Below, piece by piece: positions 1-7,525 of a stretch of DNA of 64,000 nucleotides (position 1 is the stretch's first letter; every line of letters starts with the position of its first letter). The stretch is from Methylobacterium sp. E-065. GTDB lineage: Bacteria > Pseudomonadota > Alphaproteobacteria > Rhizobiales > Beijerinckiaceae. The position numbers and the translations under genes are program-made. The DNA is taken from contig NZ_JAKSYD010000077.1 of NCBI RefSeq assembly GCF_022829605.1, positions 62,001 through 126,000 of the forward strand, given 5' to 3'. The notes beneath the pieces were generated by a model. It had not been told where the DNA came from. It ran no database searches and worked only from the letters and a program-made list of their open reading frames with translations.

Positions 1-901
1 TGCCCATCGCCTCCGGGCTCTCGTCGTAGAGGCCGAACTCGTTCGGCAGGCCGGCATTCGGGTAGGCGCAAACCAGCGTGTCGCAGATCCGCGACAGCTC
101 AGCGATGTGGCCACGCATCTCGCGGGCGCCGAGCGCGCAGTTGAGGCCGAAGGTCAGCGGCTCGGAATGGCGCAGGGAATGCCAGAAGGCCGCCGGGGTC
201 TGGCCCGACAGGGTGCGGCCCGAGAGATCCGTGATGGTGCCGGAGATCTGGATCGGCAGCCGGATGCCGGTCTCGTCGAAGACCTGCCACGCCGCCGCCA
301 CCGCCGCCTTGGCGTTGAGCGTGTCGAAGATCGTCTCGATCAGGATCAACTCGGCGCCGCCGTCGATCAGGCCGTGGATCTGCTCGACATAAGCCTGCTT
401 GACCTGATCGAAGGTCACGGCCCGGAAGCCCGGATCGTTCACGTCCGGCGAGATCGACAGGGTGCGGTTGGTTGGGCCGATGGCGCCGGCCACGAACCGG
501 CGGCGGCCATCCTTCTCTTCAGCGAGCTTGGCGGCCTCCCGGGCGAGCCGCGCGCCTTGGGCGTTCAGCTCGTGGATGATCGATTCCATGCCGTAATCGG
601 CCTGGGCGATGGTCGTGCCCGAGAAGGTGTTGGTCTCGCAGACGTCCGCGCCGGCCAGGAAGTAGTCGAGGTGGATCTGCCGGATCGCGTCGGGCTGGGT
701 CAGGATCAGGAGGTCGTTGTTGCCCTTCTGATCGTGGCTGTGATCCTTGAACCGGTCTCCGCGAAAGTCCTCTTCCGAGTACTTGAGCCGCTGGATCACC
801 GTGCCCATCGCCCCGTCGAGGACGAGGATCTTCTCCGCCGCGCGCTGGCGCAGGGCCTTGGCGATCTCGGGGCCGTCGACGGGGGCAAAAGCGGTCATCA
901 T
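1..901 (-). CDS. metH: Methionine synthase, cobalamin-dependent, N-terminal part (cut by window edge)
   Basis: About 300 N-terminal residues of MetH, which moves the methyl group of 5-methyltetrahydrofolate to homocysteine through cobalamin. The visible part is the homocysteine-binding barrel: DGAMGTVIQ near residue 30, then the ETNTFSGT stretch, and the zinc-ligand region GLNCALG near residue 265. Start is ATG at 901, with a second ATG three bases later. It is the last visible gene of a leftward operon after metF and a small coiled-coil gene; a palindromic repeat lies just upstream. The cobalamin-binding and activation domains lie outside the window. The family call is certain; completeness cannot be judged. 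Confidence 0.95.
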   Translation of the reverse strand, partial: MMTAFAPVDGPEIAKALRQRAAEKILVLDGAMGTVIQRLKYSEEDFRGDRFKDHSHDQKGNNDLLILTQPDAIRQIHLDYFLAGADVCETNTFSGTTIAQADYGMESIIHELNAQGARLAREAAKLAEEKDGRRRFVAGAIGPTNRTLSISPDVNDPGFRAVTFDQVKQAYVEQIHGLIDGGAELILIETIFDTLNAKAAVAAAWQVFDETGIRLPIQISGTITDLSGRTLSGQTPAAFWHSLRHSEPLTFGLNCALGAREMRGHIAELSRICDTLVCAYPNAGLPNEFGLYDESPEAMG

Positions 902-915
902 GCGTCCTGTCAGAT

Positions 916-1030
916 CACCTCATCCGAGGTGCCGGAGCGAAGCGGAGGCCTCGCGGGAGGCCTCCAGATATCTCGGTGTTCTCTGTAACCCTCCTTCGAG
1001 GCCGCTTTCGCGGCACCTCAGGATGAGGTG
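916..1030. repeat. Palindromic intergenic repeat, family 1, copy 1
   Basis: An inverted repeat of about 115 bp with ends CACCTCATCC and GGATGAGGTG and an inner pair around GGAGGCCTC and CCTTCGAGGCC. Two close relatives lie at 49466-49578 and 57064-57177. It sits between the coiled-coil gene and metH, within what looks like one transcription unit, 15 bp upstream of the metH start. Such elements can act as RNA stem-loops; a role here is inference. Confidence 0.85.
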
Positions 1031-1067
1031 GAGGGTGGGATCGATCGGCGTTCCGGGCCGGGCGCGG

Positions 1068-1319
1068 TCAACCCGTCTTTTCCAGGGCTGCGAGGCGCTT
1101 CTCGATCGCTTCGAGCCGGTCCTCGACCTCCGCGGCGGCGTAGCGGCCATGGACCGATTCGCCGTTCACGGCTTCGCGGAGATTTTCGAACCGGCGTTCA
1201 AGCTTGTCGAAGCGCGCGTCGTGCTCTTCGAGCTTGCGGTCGACGCGCTCGAAACCTGCGCCCAACTCCGCTCTCATCTCCCGGAGGAGCGGAACGATCA
1301 TATCGTGTGGCTCAGCCAT
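1068..1319 (-). CDS. Small coiled-coil protein of unknown function
   Basis: An 83-residue acidic/basic helical protein. From residue about 20 to the end it shows heptad-like spacing of hydrophobic residues (ERVDRKLEEHDARFDKLERR and on), as expected for a coiled coil. There is no signal peptide, membrane segment or catalytic motif. It lies 44 bp after metF and before metH on the same strand, so it is probably co-transcribed with the methionine genes. The ATG at 1319 follows a G-rich stretch that can serve as ribosome binding site. I do not recognise a named family, and function is unknown. Confidence 0.65.
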   Translation of the reverse strand: MAEPHDMIVPLLREMRAELGAGFERVDRKLEEHDARFDKLERRFENLREAVNGESVHGRYAAAEVEDRLEAIEKRLAALEKTG

Positions 1320-1363
1320 CGCGATGAACCCCCTGCCGCACCCGCACGGGGCGCAGCTGAAAT

Positions 1364-2284
1364 CTAAGCCGCCGCCTTCGCCGCCGCCAGCTTCGGCGCT
1401 TGGGCACGCAGGCCGAGCAGGTGGCAGATCGCGTAGACCAGATCCGAGCGGTTCATCGAGTAGAAGTGGAAGTCGTTGACGCCCTCGTCCACAAGGTCGA
1501 GTACCTGCTCGGCCGCCACCGCGCCGGCCACAAGGCGGCGGGTCTCCACATCACTCTCCAGCCCTTCAAATCGGGCGGCCAGCCAGTACGGCACCGAGGC
1601 GCCGGTGCGGCGGGCGAAGTTCGCCGCCTGCTTGAAGTTCTGCACCGGCAGGATGCCCGGGATGATCGGGATCGTGATCCCGGCGGCCCGGACCTTCTCC
1701 AGGTAGCGCAGGTAGATCTCGTTCTCGAAGAAGAACTGGGTGATCGCCTGATCGGCCCCGGCATCGACCTTGGCTTTCAGGGCATCGATGTCGGCCTCCA
1801 GGGAGGACGCCTCGGGGTGCTTCTCAGGGTAGGCCGAGACCGAGACCTTGAAGTCGCCGATCCGCTTGATCCCCTCGACCAGTTCGGCGGTCGAGGCGTA
1901 GCCCTCCGGATGCGGCCGGTAGGCGTGGCCCACGCCCTCGGCCGGGTCGCCGCGCAGAGCCACGATGTGGCGCACGCCTGCGTCCCAGTAGGATTGCACC
2001 ACCGCGTCGATCTCCTCGCGGCTGGCGTCCACGCAGGTGAGGTGGGCGGCCGGCTTGAGGCTGGTCTCGTGGACCATCCGGGCCACCGTGTTGTGGGTCC
2101 GCTCGCGGGTTGAGCCGCCGGCGCCGTACGTCACCGAGACGAAGCTCGGCTGGAGCGGCGCGAGGCGCTCGATCGAGGCCCAGAGGATCTTTTCCATCTC
2201 GTCGGTCTTCGGCGGGAAGAACTCGATCGAGACGCGGATCGGGTGGTAGCCGTCGCGGCTGGCGCGGTGAGTGGAACGGCGCAT
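1364..2284 (-). CDS. metF: 5,10-methylenetetrahydrofolate reductase
   Basis: A 306-residue flavoprotein that reduces 5,10-methylene-THF to 5-methyl-THF, the methyl donor for MetH. Full length for the bacterial family. Signature regions are SIEFFPPK near residue 20, SVTYGAGGSTRERT near 50-65, ALRGDP near 115, and DQAITQFFFE near 185, all in the FAD/NADH-binding barrel. It lies 48 bp downstream of an ArsR-methyltransferase regulator and upstream of metH, so the operon couples methyl-THF supply with its use. Regulation is probably from the palindrome at 3340-3359. The C-terminal Ala-rich tail (LAAAKAAA) is not conserved in the family as I know it. Confidence 0.97.
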   Translation of the reverse strand: MRRSTHRASRDGYHPIRVSIEFFPPKTDEMEKILWASIERLAPLQPSFVSVTYGAGGSTRERTHNTVARMVHETSLKPAAHLTCVDASREEIDAVVQSYWDAGVRHIVALRGDPAEGVGHAYRPHPEGYASTAELVEGIKRIGDFKVSVSAYPEKHPEASSLEADIDALKAKVDAGADQAITQFFFENEIYLRYLEKVRAAGITIPIIPGILPVQNFKQAANFARRTGASVPYWLAARFEGLESDVETRRLVAGAVAAEQVLDLVDEGVNDFHFYSMNRSDLVYAICHLLGLRAQAPKLAAAKAAA

Positions 2285-2332
2285 CGGGGTCTCGTCCTCT
2301 ATGTCGGTCGGTTCAGACGATGGATCTGAGCC

Positions 2333-3343
2333 TCAGGCGACGGCGCGCCGGGGCTGTTCGGTGATGTCGTCGGCGAGCCCGTCCTGAGCCAGCCAAAGTG
2401 TGACGGTAAGCTGGCCCGACTTGCGCGGCGCCAGATCGCGGGTGGTGATTGTCGCAAGCCCGGCCTCGGCGAGCCAGCCCGACACCTGCTCGGCCGAGAA
2501 GCCGAGCCGCCGATGGGCCTGACCCGTCCGCAGGAATTCCAGCTCGTGGGTGGCGAAATCCACCACAAGCAGCCGACCGCCCGGTGCCACGAGCCGTGCG
2601 GCCCCGCGCAGGGCCCGGGCCGGATCATCCAGATAATGCAGCACCTGATGCACAACCACGAGATCGAAGCTCGCCCGGGCGAAGGGCGGGGCGTGGATGT
2701 CGCCCTGCCGCAGGTCCACCCGCGACAGACCCTGCCGCTCCAGGTTGGCCCGGGCGACAGACAGCATGGCGTGGCTCGAATCGAGCCCGGTGGCGCGCCC
2801 GGCGAGGGGGGCCAGCAGGCCGAGCATCCGGCCGGTGCCGGTGCCGAGATCGATCAGGCTACCGATCGGGCGGTCGCCGAGCGCAACGAGCACCGCTGCC
2901 TCGACGACGGTCTCGCAAATGTGCAGGGAACGCAGCTCGTCCCATTTGGGCGCGAGCCGCGCGAAGAAGGTCTGGGCGGTATCGGCCCGCTGCGCCCGTA
3001 CGGCATCGAGTCGGGCGCGGTCCTCGGAGAGCGGCGGTGTGGTTCGGTCCAGCCCCGATAGGAGCGGATCGGCCAATCCGGCGCGGGCTTCAGACAGGCG
3101 GAAGAACGCCCAGGCACCCTCCCGGTGGCGCTCGACCAGCCCGGCCTCGACCAAAAGCTTGAGATGGCGCGAGATCCGCGGCTGCGACTGACCCAGGATG
3201 TCGGTGAGATCGGAGACCGAAAGCTCCCCCTCGACGAGCAGCGCCAGGATACGCAGGCGCGTCTCCTCGGCAGCCGCGCGCAGGACGCCCAGGGCTTCCG
3301 GAAAGGGGATCGCTCCCGCCTCTCGCACTGCTTCGATAGACAT
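2333..3343 (-). CDS. ArsR-family regulator fused to SAM-dependent methyltransferase (SamR/SahR-like)
   Basis: A 336-residue two-domain protein. Residues about 15-90 form an ArsR-type winged helix (LSVSDLTDILGQSQPRISRH is the recognition region). Residues about 150-260 are a class I methyltransferase with SAM motif I DLGTGTGRMLGLL and motif HQVLHYLDDPARALR. Comparable fusions in alphaproteobacteria head methionine-cycle operons and are proposed to sense SAM or SAH (recalled from comparative genomics). Start is ATG at 3343, because the palindrome and a promoter-like pair end exactly there; a longer open frame upstream is rejected. It leads the operon with metF and metH. Whether the methyltransferase domain is active or only a ligand sensor cannot be told. 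Confidence 0.85.
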   Translation of the reverse strand: MSIEAVREAGAIPFPEALGVLRAAAEETRLRILALLVEGELSVSDLTDILGQSQPRISRHLKLLVEAGLVERHREGAWAFFRLSEARAGLADPLLSGLDRTTPPLSEDRARLDAVRAQRADTAQTFFARLAPKWDELRSLHICETVVEAAVLVALGDRPIGSLIDLGTGTGRMLGLLAPLAGRATGLDSSHAMLSVARANLERQGLSRVDLRQGDIHAPPFARASFDLVVVHQVLHYLDDPARALRGAARLVAPGGRLLVVDFATHELEFLRTGQAHRRLGFSAEQVSGWLAEAGLATITTRDLAPRKSGQLTVTLWLAQDGLADDITEQPRRAVA

Positions 3344-3379
3344 AAAGATATGTTTATGTGCGTTTCGCCCCCGGCGCAA
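3340..3379 (-). promoter_or_regulatory. Promoter and palindromic operator of the methionine operon
   Basis: acataaagatatgtttatgt at 3340-3359 is an 18/20 palindrome. On the minus strand, TTGCGC (3379-3374), a 17-bp spacer and TAAACA (3356-3351) form a weak sigma-70 pair. The palindrome covers the -10 and ends in the ATG at 3343-3341. Seven bases separate the -10 from the ATG, so the predicted transcript would begin at or next to the start codon. No ribosome binding site is visible. Repressor binding here would block initiation, which fits autoregulation. Confidence 0.6.
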
Positions 3380-3398
3380 GCGCGAAACGTCATGGTTT

Positions 3399-3507
3399 CG
3401 AAAGGTCTGAGACCTTTCGCGGGTGCAGGGCAGCGCCCTGCCGTCGGGCGACGCCCCATTCACCAGGGCTCCGCCCCGGTACCTCGCCAAAGGGCGTAGC
3501 CCTTTGG
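3399..3507. repeat. Mosaic of three palindromes between converging units
   Basis: Three stem-loops in a row: 3399-3419 (arms around CGAAAGGTC), 3425-3441 (arms GCAGGGC/GCCCTGC, loop AGC), and 3487-3507 (arms CCAAAGGGC/GCCCTTTGG, loop GTA). The set resembles interspersed elements I recall from Methylobacterium genomes. It lies just after the stop of the bestrophin gene and upstream of the methionine operon, so it may also end bestrophin transcription. Confidence 0.7.
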
Positions 3508-3523
3508 AAACCCGTCTTTGCCT

Positions 3524-4420
3524 CTAGCGAAGCCAGTACCCGTCCGGGCGCAGCGGCTCCGGCATCGGCTCGCCGAGCGCGTGGTGGACGATCCGGTCCA
3601 CGGTGCGGACCATGGCGTCGAGGGGCAGATCGTTCGGCTCGGTGCCGAAGGGTTCCTCCAGTTCGTCGCCGAGGGCGTCGAGGCCGAAGAACGTGTAGCC
3701 GACGAGCGCCACCACGATCGGCGTCCCCCAGCCCAAAGAGCCCGCGAGCCCCACCGGCAGGAGCAGGCAGTAGAGCCATGCGGTCCGGTAGACGAGGAGC
3801 GTGTAGGCGAAGGGGAGCGGCGTATTGGCCAGCCGTTCGCAGGCGGTGTGGACGCCCGACAGCGCCTCGATCCGTGCCTCCAAGAGGCCGAACTGGATGT
3901 CGGTGAGCTGCCCCGCACGCAGGAGAACGGCCAGATCACGGGTCATGGCGGCGAGCACGGCGTCCGTGGGGTTCGGGCCGGACAGGTCCGACCCGGGGAC
4001 CCTGCCGTCCACGGCCGCGGCCTCGTCGAGGGCGCGCAGGCGGGCCCGCAGGCCGTGCGCGAAGGCTGACAGGCGCCGGAGCTGAGGCGCTGCCTCCCGG
4101 TCCGGGAGCAGAGCCGGCAGGGCGCGGGCGAGGTTGCGCACCTCGCCGATCAGGCTACCCCAGTGCTTCCGGGCCTCCCACCAGCGCTCGTAGCAGGCGT
4201 TGTTGCGGAAGCTCAGGAAGATCGAAAGCGCGAGGCCCACCACCGTGAACGGCGTCACCCCCGCGCTGACCGGGAAGAAGGCGGGCCAGCGCGCCTCCGT
4301 CCACACCATCGCGCAGGACACCGCGACGATGCCGACAAGCTTTGGCGCCACCCGCGGCAGGATCGAGCCATGCAGGGTGAACAGCAGGGTCAGAAGGTTG
4401 GGCCGGGGGCGGACGATCAT
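3524..4420 (-). CDS. Bestrophin-family (UPF0187) membrane protein, probable anion channel
   Basis: A 298-residue membrane protein. Characteristic features are the early helices (LVGIVAVSCAMVWTE; TPFTVVGLALSIFLSFRNN), the conserved RNNACYERWWEARKHWG segment near residue 75-90, and a late helix pair (YRTAWLYCLLLPVGLAGSLG and TPIVVALVGYTFFGLDALG) followed by EEPFGTEPNDLPLD, the acidic motif seen in bacterial bestrophins. Bacterial relatives form pentameric ion channels; ion selectivity here is unknown. Start is ATG at 4420. It is a single gene: a strong hairpin separates it from hypX upstream, and repeats follow its stop. Confidence 0.88.
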   Translation of the reverse strand: MIVRPRPNLLTLLFTLHGSILPRVAPKLVGIVAVSCAMVWTEARWPAFFPVSAGVTPFTVVGLALSIFLSFRNNACYERWWEARKHWGSLIGEVRNLARALPALLPDREAAPQLRRLSAFAHGLRARLRALDEAAAVDGRVPGSDLSGPNPTDAVLAAMTRDLAVLLRAGQLTDIQFGLLEARIEALSGVHTACERLANTPLPFAYTLLVYRTAWLYCLLLPVGLAGSLGWGTPIVVALVGYTFFGLDALGDELEEPFGTEPNDLPLDAMVRTVDRIVHHALGEPMPEPLRPDGYWLR

Positions 4421-4474
4421 GCGGGCATCGGAGCTGAGGGCGCGGCCCTCGTGCCCCGCTTGACCCAGGCCCGC

Positions 4475-4525
4475 AAGGCACCCGGCTCAACACGTCTGCG
4501 TCAGACGTGTTGAGCCGGGTGCCTT
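4475..4525. terminator. Strong hairpin, likely terminator after hypX
   Basis: A perfect 24-bp inverted repeat (4475-4498 and 4502-4525) with a 3-base loop CGT. The stem starts aaggcacccggct. It lies 27 bp beyond the hypX stop and upstream of the bestrophin start. It has no long T-run, only CTTT-like ends, so it is a stem of the intrinsic-terminator type with a poor tract. Confidence 0.75.
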
Positions 4526-4551
4526 TGCCCCATCTTCGCGGACGTCTGGCT

Positions 4552-6309
4552 TCAGAAGCCGACGGCCTCCCGCACGTTGCAGGTGTCGGACAGCGCCGGC
4601 GGCGTGGCTCCCTCAGCCTCCGCCGTGCTGGTGAGCAGGCGGACGGAGGCCGGCGACCAGCAGGCGGGACGCTTGAACACGAAGGCGTTGCGCGCTCGGT
4701 GGTAGGGCGAATCCGGCTGGAAGAAGTTCCGGTACATCTGTGTCAGCTCGGCGCGCCGATACTGCGCCAGCGGCCGATGCGCCTCGTCGGCAGCCCGCGC
4801 CGCCTGCTTGCGCGCGGTGATCGCGGCGTGATCCTCCACTTTCGCGGCCGCGAAGGCCTGCACGGCCAGCTCGAATGCCTCACCGGCAACCGCACGGTCG
4901 GCGACGCCGATATCTGCGGCCCGGCGGGCGCTGATCGGCAGGCAGGACTCGGTTAGTTCGACCGCGCGCTCCCACCCGACCCGGCGGGGCAGCAGATAGG
5001 TCCAGTACTCCGAGCCGTAGAGCCAGCCCATGTTGCGGTAATGCGGGTTGAGCACCACGCCCTCGCGGACCAGCACGAAATCCGCAGCCAGCGGCAGGAT
5101 CGCCCCGCCGGCGCCGACATTGCGGCCGACCGCCGCCACCACGACCGAGTCGGTCGCCAGGATGATCGCGCGGATCAGATCGTCCATGGCCACGATGTTG
5201 GCCCAGGATTCCGCGGCTGGGTCCGCGCTGGCCTCGATCGCGTTGAGATGAATGCCGTTCGACCAGAGATCCTCGCCGCCCGCGAGCACGATCACCTTGG
5301 GCGCATGGGCCCGCGCCTGTTCGAACGCGGCCTGGAGTTGGCGGCACTGGGCGGTGCTCATCGCGCCGTTGTGGAAGTCGAAGCGCAGGTGGATGACGTC
5401 GCCCTGACGCTCGCTGCGCACCTCCTCGACCGGGTTCGGATAGGCGAGATCCTCCGAGGAGCCGACCACCGGCAGGTCCGCAGGAAGCGCGTCGCCGAGC
5501 ACCTGAACGGCGTCGAGCTTGATGCCGCCCTCCTGCTTCGGCTTCAGCCGGCCGATCCAGACCGCACCGTCCACCGTCGCCCGGCAGATCGCGCCGCTCT
5601 CCGACCGGGCGATCACCGCGCCCGGCTCGCCCCGCAGGCGCGGCTCGGCGCTGGCGGCGAACAGGTAGACCGGCCGGCCATAGAGCTCGTCGAGGACGCC
5701 CGGTACCCCGTCGGCCGCGTGGATGCGCGCGAGGATCTCGGCCGTCCCATGCCGGCTCCAGTCGATGCGGCGGTCCGCCTGCTTCATCGACGGGCGCAGG
5801 CGCCCGAGGGCGGTCGGTGCGGCATAGTCGAGCGGCCGCGGGCGGAAGTCGGGCCGTTCGAAATTGGCCAGCGCCTCCCGCATGCAGGAAACCGCGCCGT
5901 CGATCACTTCGCGGCGGTAGAGGCTGCTCTTGGGCGCTTGGCGCAGCGGGAAGGTCCGCCTCGCCCAGATCGGGCCGGCATCCATCTCGGCCTCGGCCTG
6001 CAGCAGGGTCACGCCCCAGATGTCCCAGCGCTCCTGGATGGCCCAGTCGAGCGCCGACGGGCCGCGGTCGCCCTCGATCCCCGGATGGACGATCAGCGTG
6101 AGATAGGTGCGCCAGAGCCGCTCCGGGATGGCGCGGGTCAGGAACGGGGCGATCGTCAGATCCGGGCGAAAGGCCGCGAACGCCTCGGCGAGCCGATCCT
6201 CGTCGCCGGCATAGACCTCGACCGCGACCTCATGGCCGGCATCGGATAGCTCGACGAAGAACCTCTGCGTCATGCTGTTGAACGCGGAAGAGACCAGAAG
6301 CACATGCAT
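4552..6309 (-). CDS. hypX: HypX/HoxX-type protein (formyltransferase plus enoyl-CoA hydratase-like domain)
   Basis: A 585-residue protein with the HypX architecture. Residues about 1-270 are a formyl-THF-dependent transferase (SSAFNSMTQRFFVELSDAGH at the start, then IVHPGIEGDRGPSALDWAI and LLQAEAEMDAGPIWA). Residues about 300-540 are an enoyl-CoA hydratase/crotonase-like domain (VGRNVGAGGAILPLAADFV, NPHYRNMGWLYGSEYWTYLL). In aerobic hydrogenase maturation HypX makes the active-site CO ligand from formyl-THF. No hyp or hydrogenase genes lie within the window, so this copy is detached. Start is ATG at 6309, matching the family N-terminus; a longer frame begins upstream in AT-rich DNA and is rejected. 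Confidence 0.9.
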   Translation of the reverse strand: MHVLLVSSAFNSMTQRFFVELSDAGHEVAVEVYAGDEDRLAEAFAAFRPDLTIAPFLTRAIPERLWRTYLTLIVHPGIEGDRGPSALDWAIQERWDIWGVTLLQAEAEMDAGPIWARRTFPLRQAPKSSLYRREVIDGAVSCMREALANFERPDFRPRPLDYAAPTALGRLRPSMKQADRRIDWSRHGTAEILARIHAADGVPGVLDELYGRPVYLFAASAEPRLRGEPGAVIARSESGAICRATVDGAVWIGRLKPKQEGGIKLDAVQVLGDALPADLPVVGSSEDLAYPNPVEEVRSERQGDVIHLRFDFHNGAMSTAQCRQLQAAFEQARAHAPKVIVLAGGEDLWSNGIHLNAIEASADPAAESWANIVAMDDLIRAIILATDSVVVAAVGRNVGAGGAILPLAADFVLVREGVVLNPHYRNMGWLYGSEYWTYLLPRRVGWERAVELTESCLPISARRAADIGVADRAVAGEAFELAVQAFAAAKVEDHAAITARKQAARAADEAHRPLAQYRRAELTQMYRNFFQPDSPYHRARNAFVFKRPACWSPASVRLLTSTAEAEGATPPALSDTCNVREAVGF

Positions 6310-6598
6310 GAGGATACCCGATATCAATTCGGCTGCAACCAAACCAATCTCGGGTTTCTTCTCAGTATGTTATTGTCGTTCGAATATATCCTGGATCAAT
6401 AAAGCGGATTTGACAGGCAAAATGCGCGTCGAATCGATCAGGACATCAGCGTAAACGCGATTTATGCTATGGAACGACTTTGATCAAGCTTTGCCGTGCG
6501 GCGGGCCTTCGAACGAGCGGGGCGCGCTGAGGACGCCGGGGGCCGCTTCGGCCGCGCGCAGACAGCTCGGGATGATATGATCCGTCGGGACGCAGACG
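6310..6598. other. Low-GC intergenic region upstream of hypX
   Basis: About 290 bp with clearly lower GC than its surroundings, between the ROK kinase stop and hypX, both read leftwards. It should hold the hypX promoter, but I could not pick out a convincing -35/-10 pair. A forward-facing TTGACA at 6410-6415 has no matching -10. I see no gene in it. Confidence 0.5.
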
Positions 6599-7525
6599 TC
6601 AGACCGGTTCGGCGTCCCACAGCCACGCCGCCCCGCGCACGCCCGAGGCGTCGCCGTGCAGGCTCGCCCGCACCGGGGTGTCGAAGGCGTCGGAGAAGAC
6701 GTGCGGGGCGATCGCTGCGGGCAGCCCGGCGATCAGTTCGGGGATCCGCGACAGGCCGCCGCCGATCACGATCACGTCCGGATCGAGCAGGTTCACCACC
6801 TGGGCGGCCGCTCGTCCGAGCCGGTCGAGGTGGTTGGCGAGCGTGGTCTGCGCCGCGGGGTCGCCGGCGCGGGCGGCGGCCACGATCGCCTCGGCGGACA
6901 TGTCCCCGCCGTGCCGCCGCGCGTGGTCAGCCGCGAGGCCGGGACCGGCCAGCCAGGTCTCGACGCAGCCGCGCCGGCCGCAATAGCAGGGGGCGCCCGG
7001 CCGCTCGTCGTCCCGGGCTCCCGGCAGCGGGCCGTGGCCCCATTCGCCCGCGATCGCGTTGCGGCCCGTGAGCACCCGTCCGTCGATGGCGATACCCGAG
7101 CCGACGCCGGTGCCGAGGATCACCGCCCAGACGACCCGAACGCCCGCGCCCGCGCCGTCGATCGCCTCCGAGACGGCAAGGCAGTTGGCATCGTTCTCGA
7201 TCCGCAGCGGCCGCTCGAGCCGTCGGGCAAGGTCCGCGGCGAACGGATGTCCGTTGAGCCAGTATGAATTGGCGTTGCGCACGAGGCCGGTGGCGGGGGA
7301 CAGGCTCCCCGGCATGCCGATGCCGACGGTGCAGGGCGTGCCCGCTGCAGCCTCAAGCTTCAGGACGAGGCTTGCCACCGCTTCAATCGTGGCCCGGTAG
7401 TCGCCGCGCGGGGCGGCCATCCGGGCCTCGGTCAGCGTCGCGCCGGCCCGGTCGAGGACGATCCCGGCGATCTTGGTGCCGCCGAGATCGATGCCGAGGC
7501 GTGCCCGGCCCGCAGGAGCCGCCAT
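6599..7525 (-). CDS. ROK-family sugar kinase (fructokinase/N-acetylglucosamine kinase type)
   Basis: A 308-residue ROK kinase. The ATP phosphate-binding loop is LGIDLGGTKIAGIVLD near the start, the catalytic aspartate region is IENDANCLAVSEA near residue 120, and the zinc motif CYCGRRGCVETWLAG is near residue 190. ROK kinases phosphorylate free hexoses or amino sugars on C6; the substrate cannot be fixed from sequence, and fructose or mannose kinase (Mak-like) is a reasonable guess. The start ATG overlaps the dctA stop in TGATG, so translation is probably coupled to the transporter. An in-frame GTG three bases earlier is an alternative. Confidence 0.88.
   Translation of the reverse strand: MAAPAGRARLGIDLGGTKIAGIVLDRAGATLTEARMAAPRGDYRATIEAVASLVLKLEAAAGTPCTVGIGMPGSLSPATGLVRNANSYWLNGHPFAADLARRLERPLRIENDANCLAVSEAIDGAGAGVRVVWAVILGTGVGSGIAIDGRVLTGRNAIAGEWGHGPLPGARDDERPGAPCYCGRRGCVETWLAGPGLAADHARRHGGDMSAEAIVAAARAGDPAAQTTLANHLDRLGRAAAQVVNLLDPDVIVIGGGLSRIPELIAGLPAAIAPHVFSDAFDTPVRASLHGDASGVRGAAWLWDAEPV

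Noticed and set aside
6410..6415. TTGACA as a -35 box on the plus strand.
   Set aside because: There is no -10 at suitable distance and no plus-strand gene follows.
6479..6488. TTGATCAA as an FNR/Anr site before hypX.
   Set aside because: The FNR-type site needs TTGAT-N4-ATCAA; here the halves are merged with no spacer.
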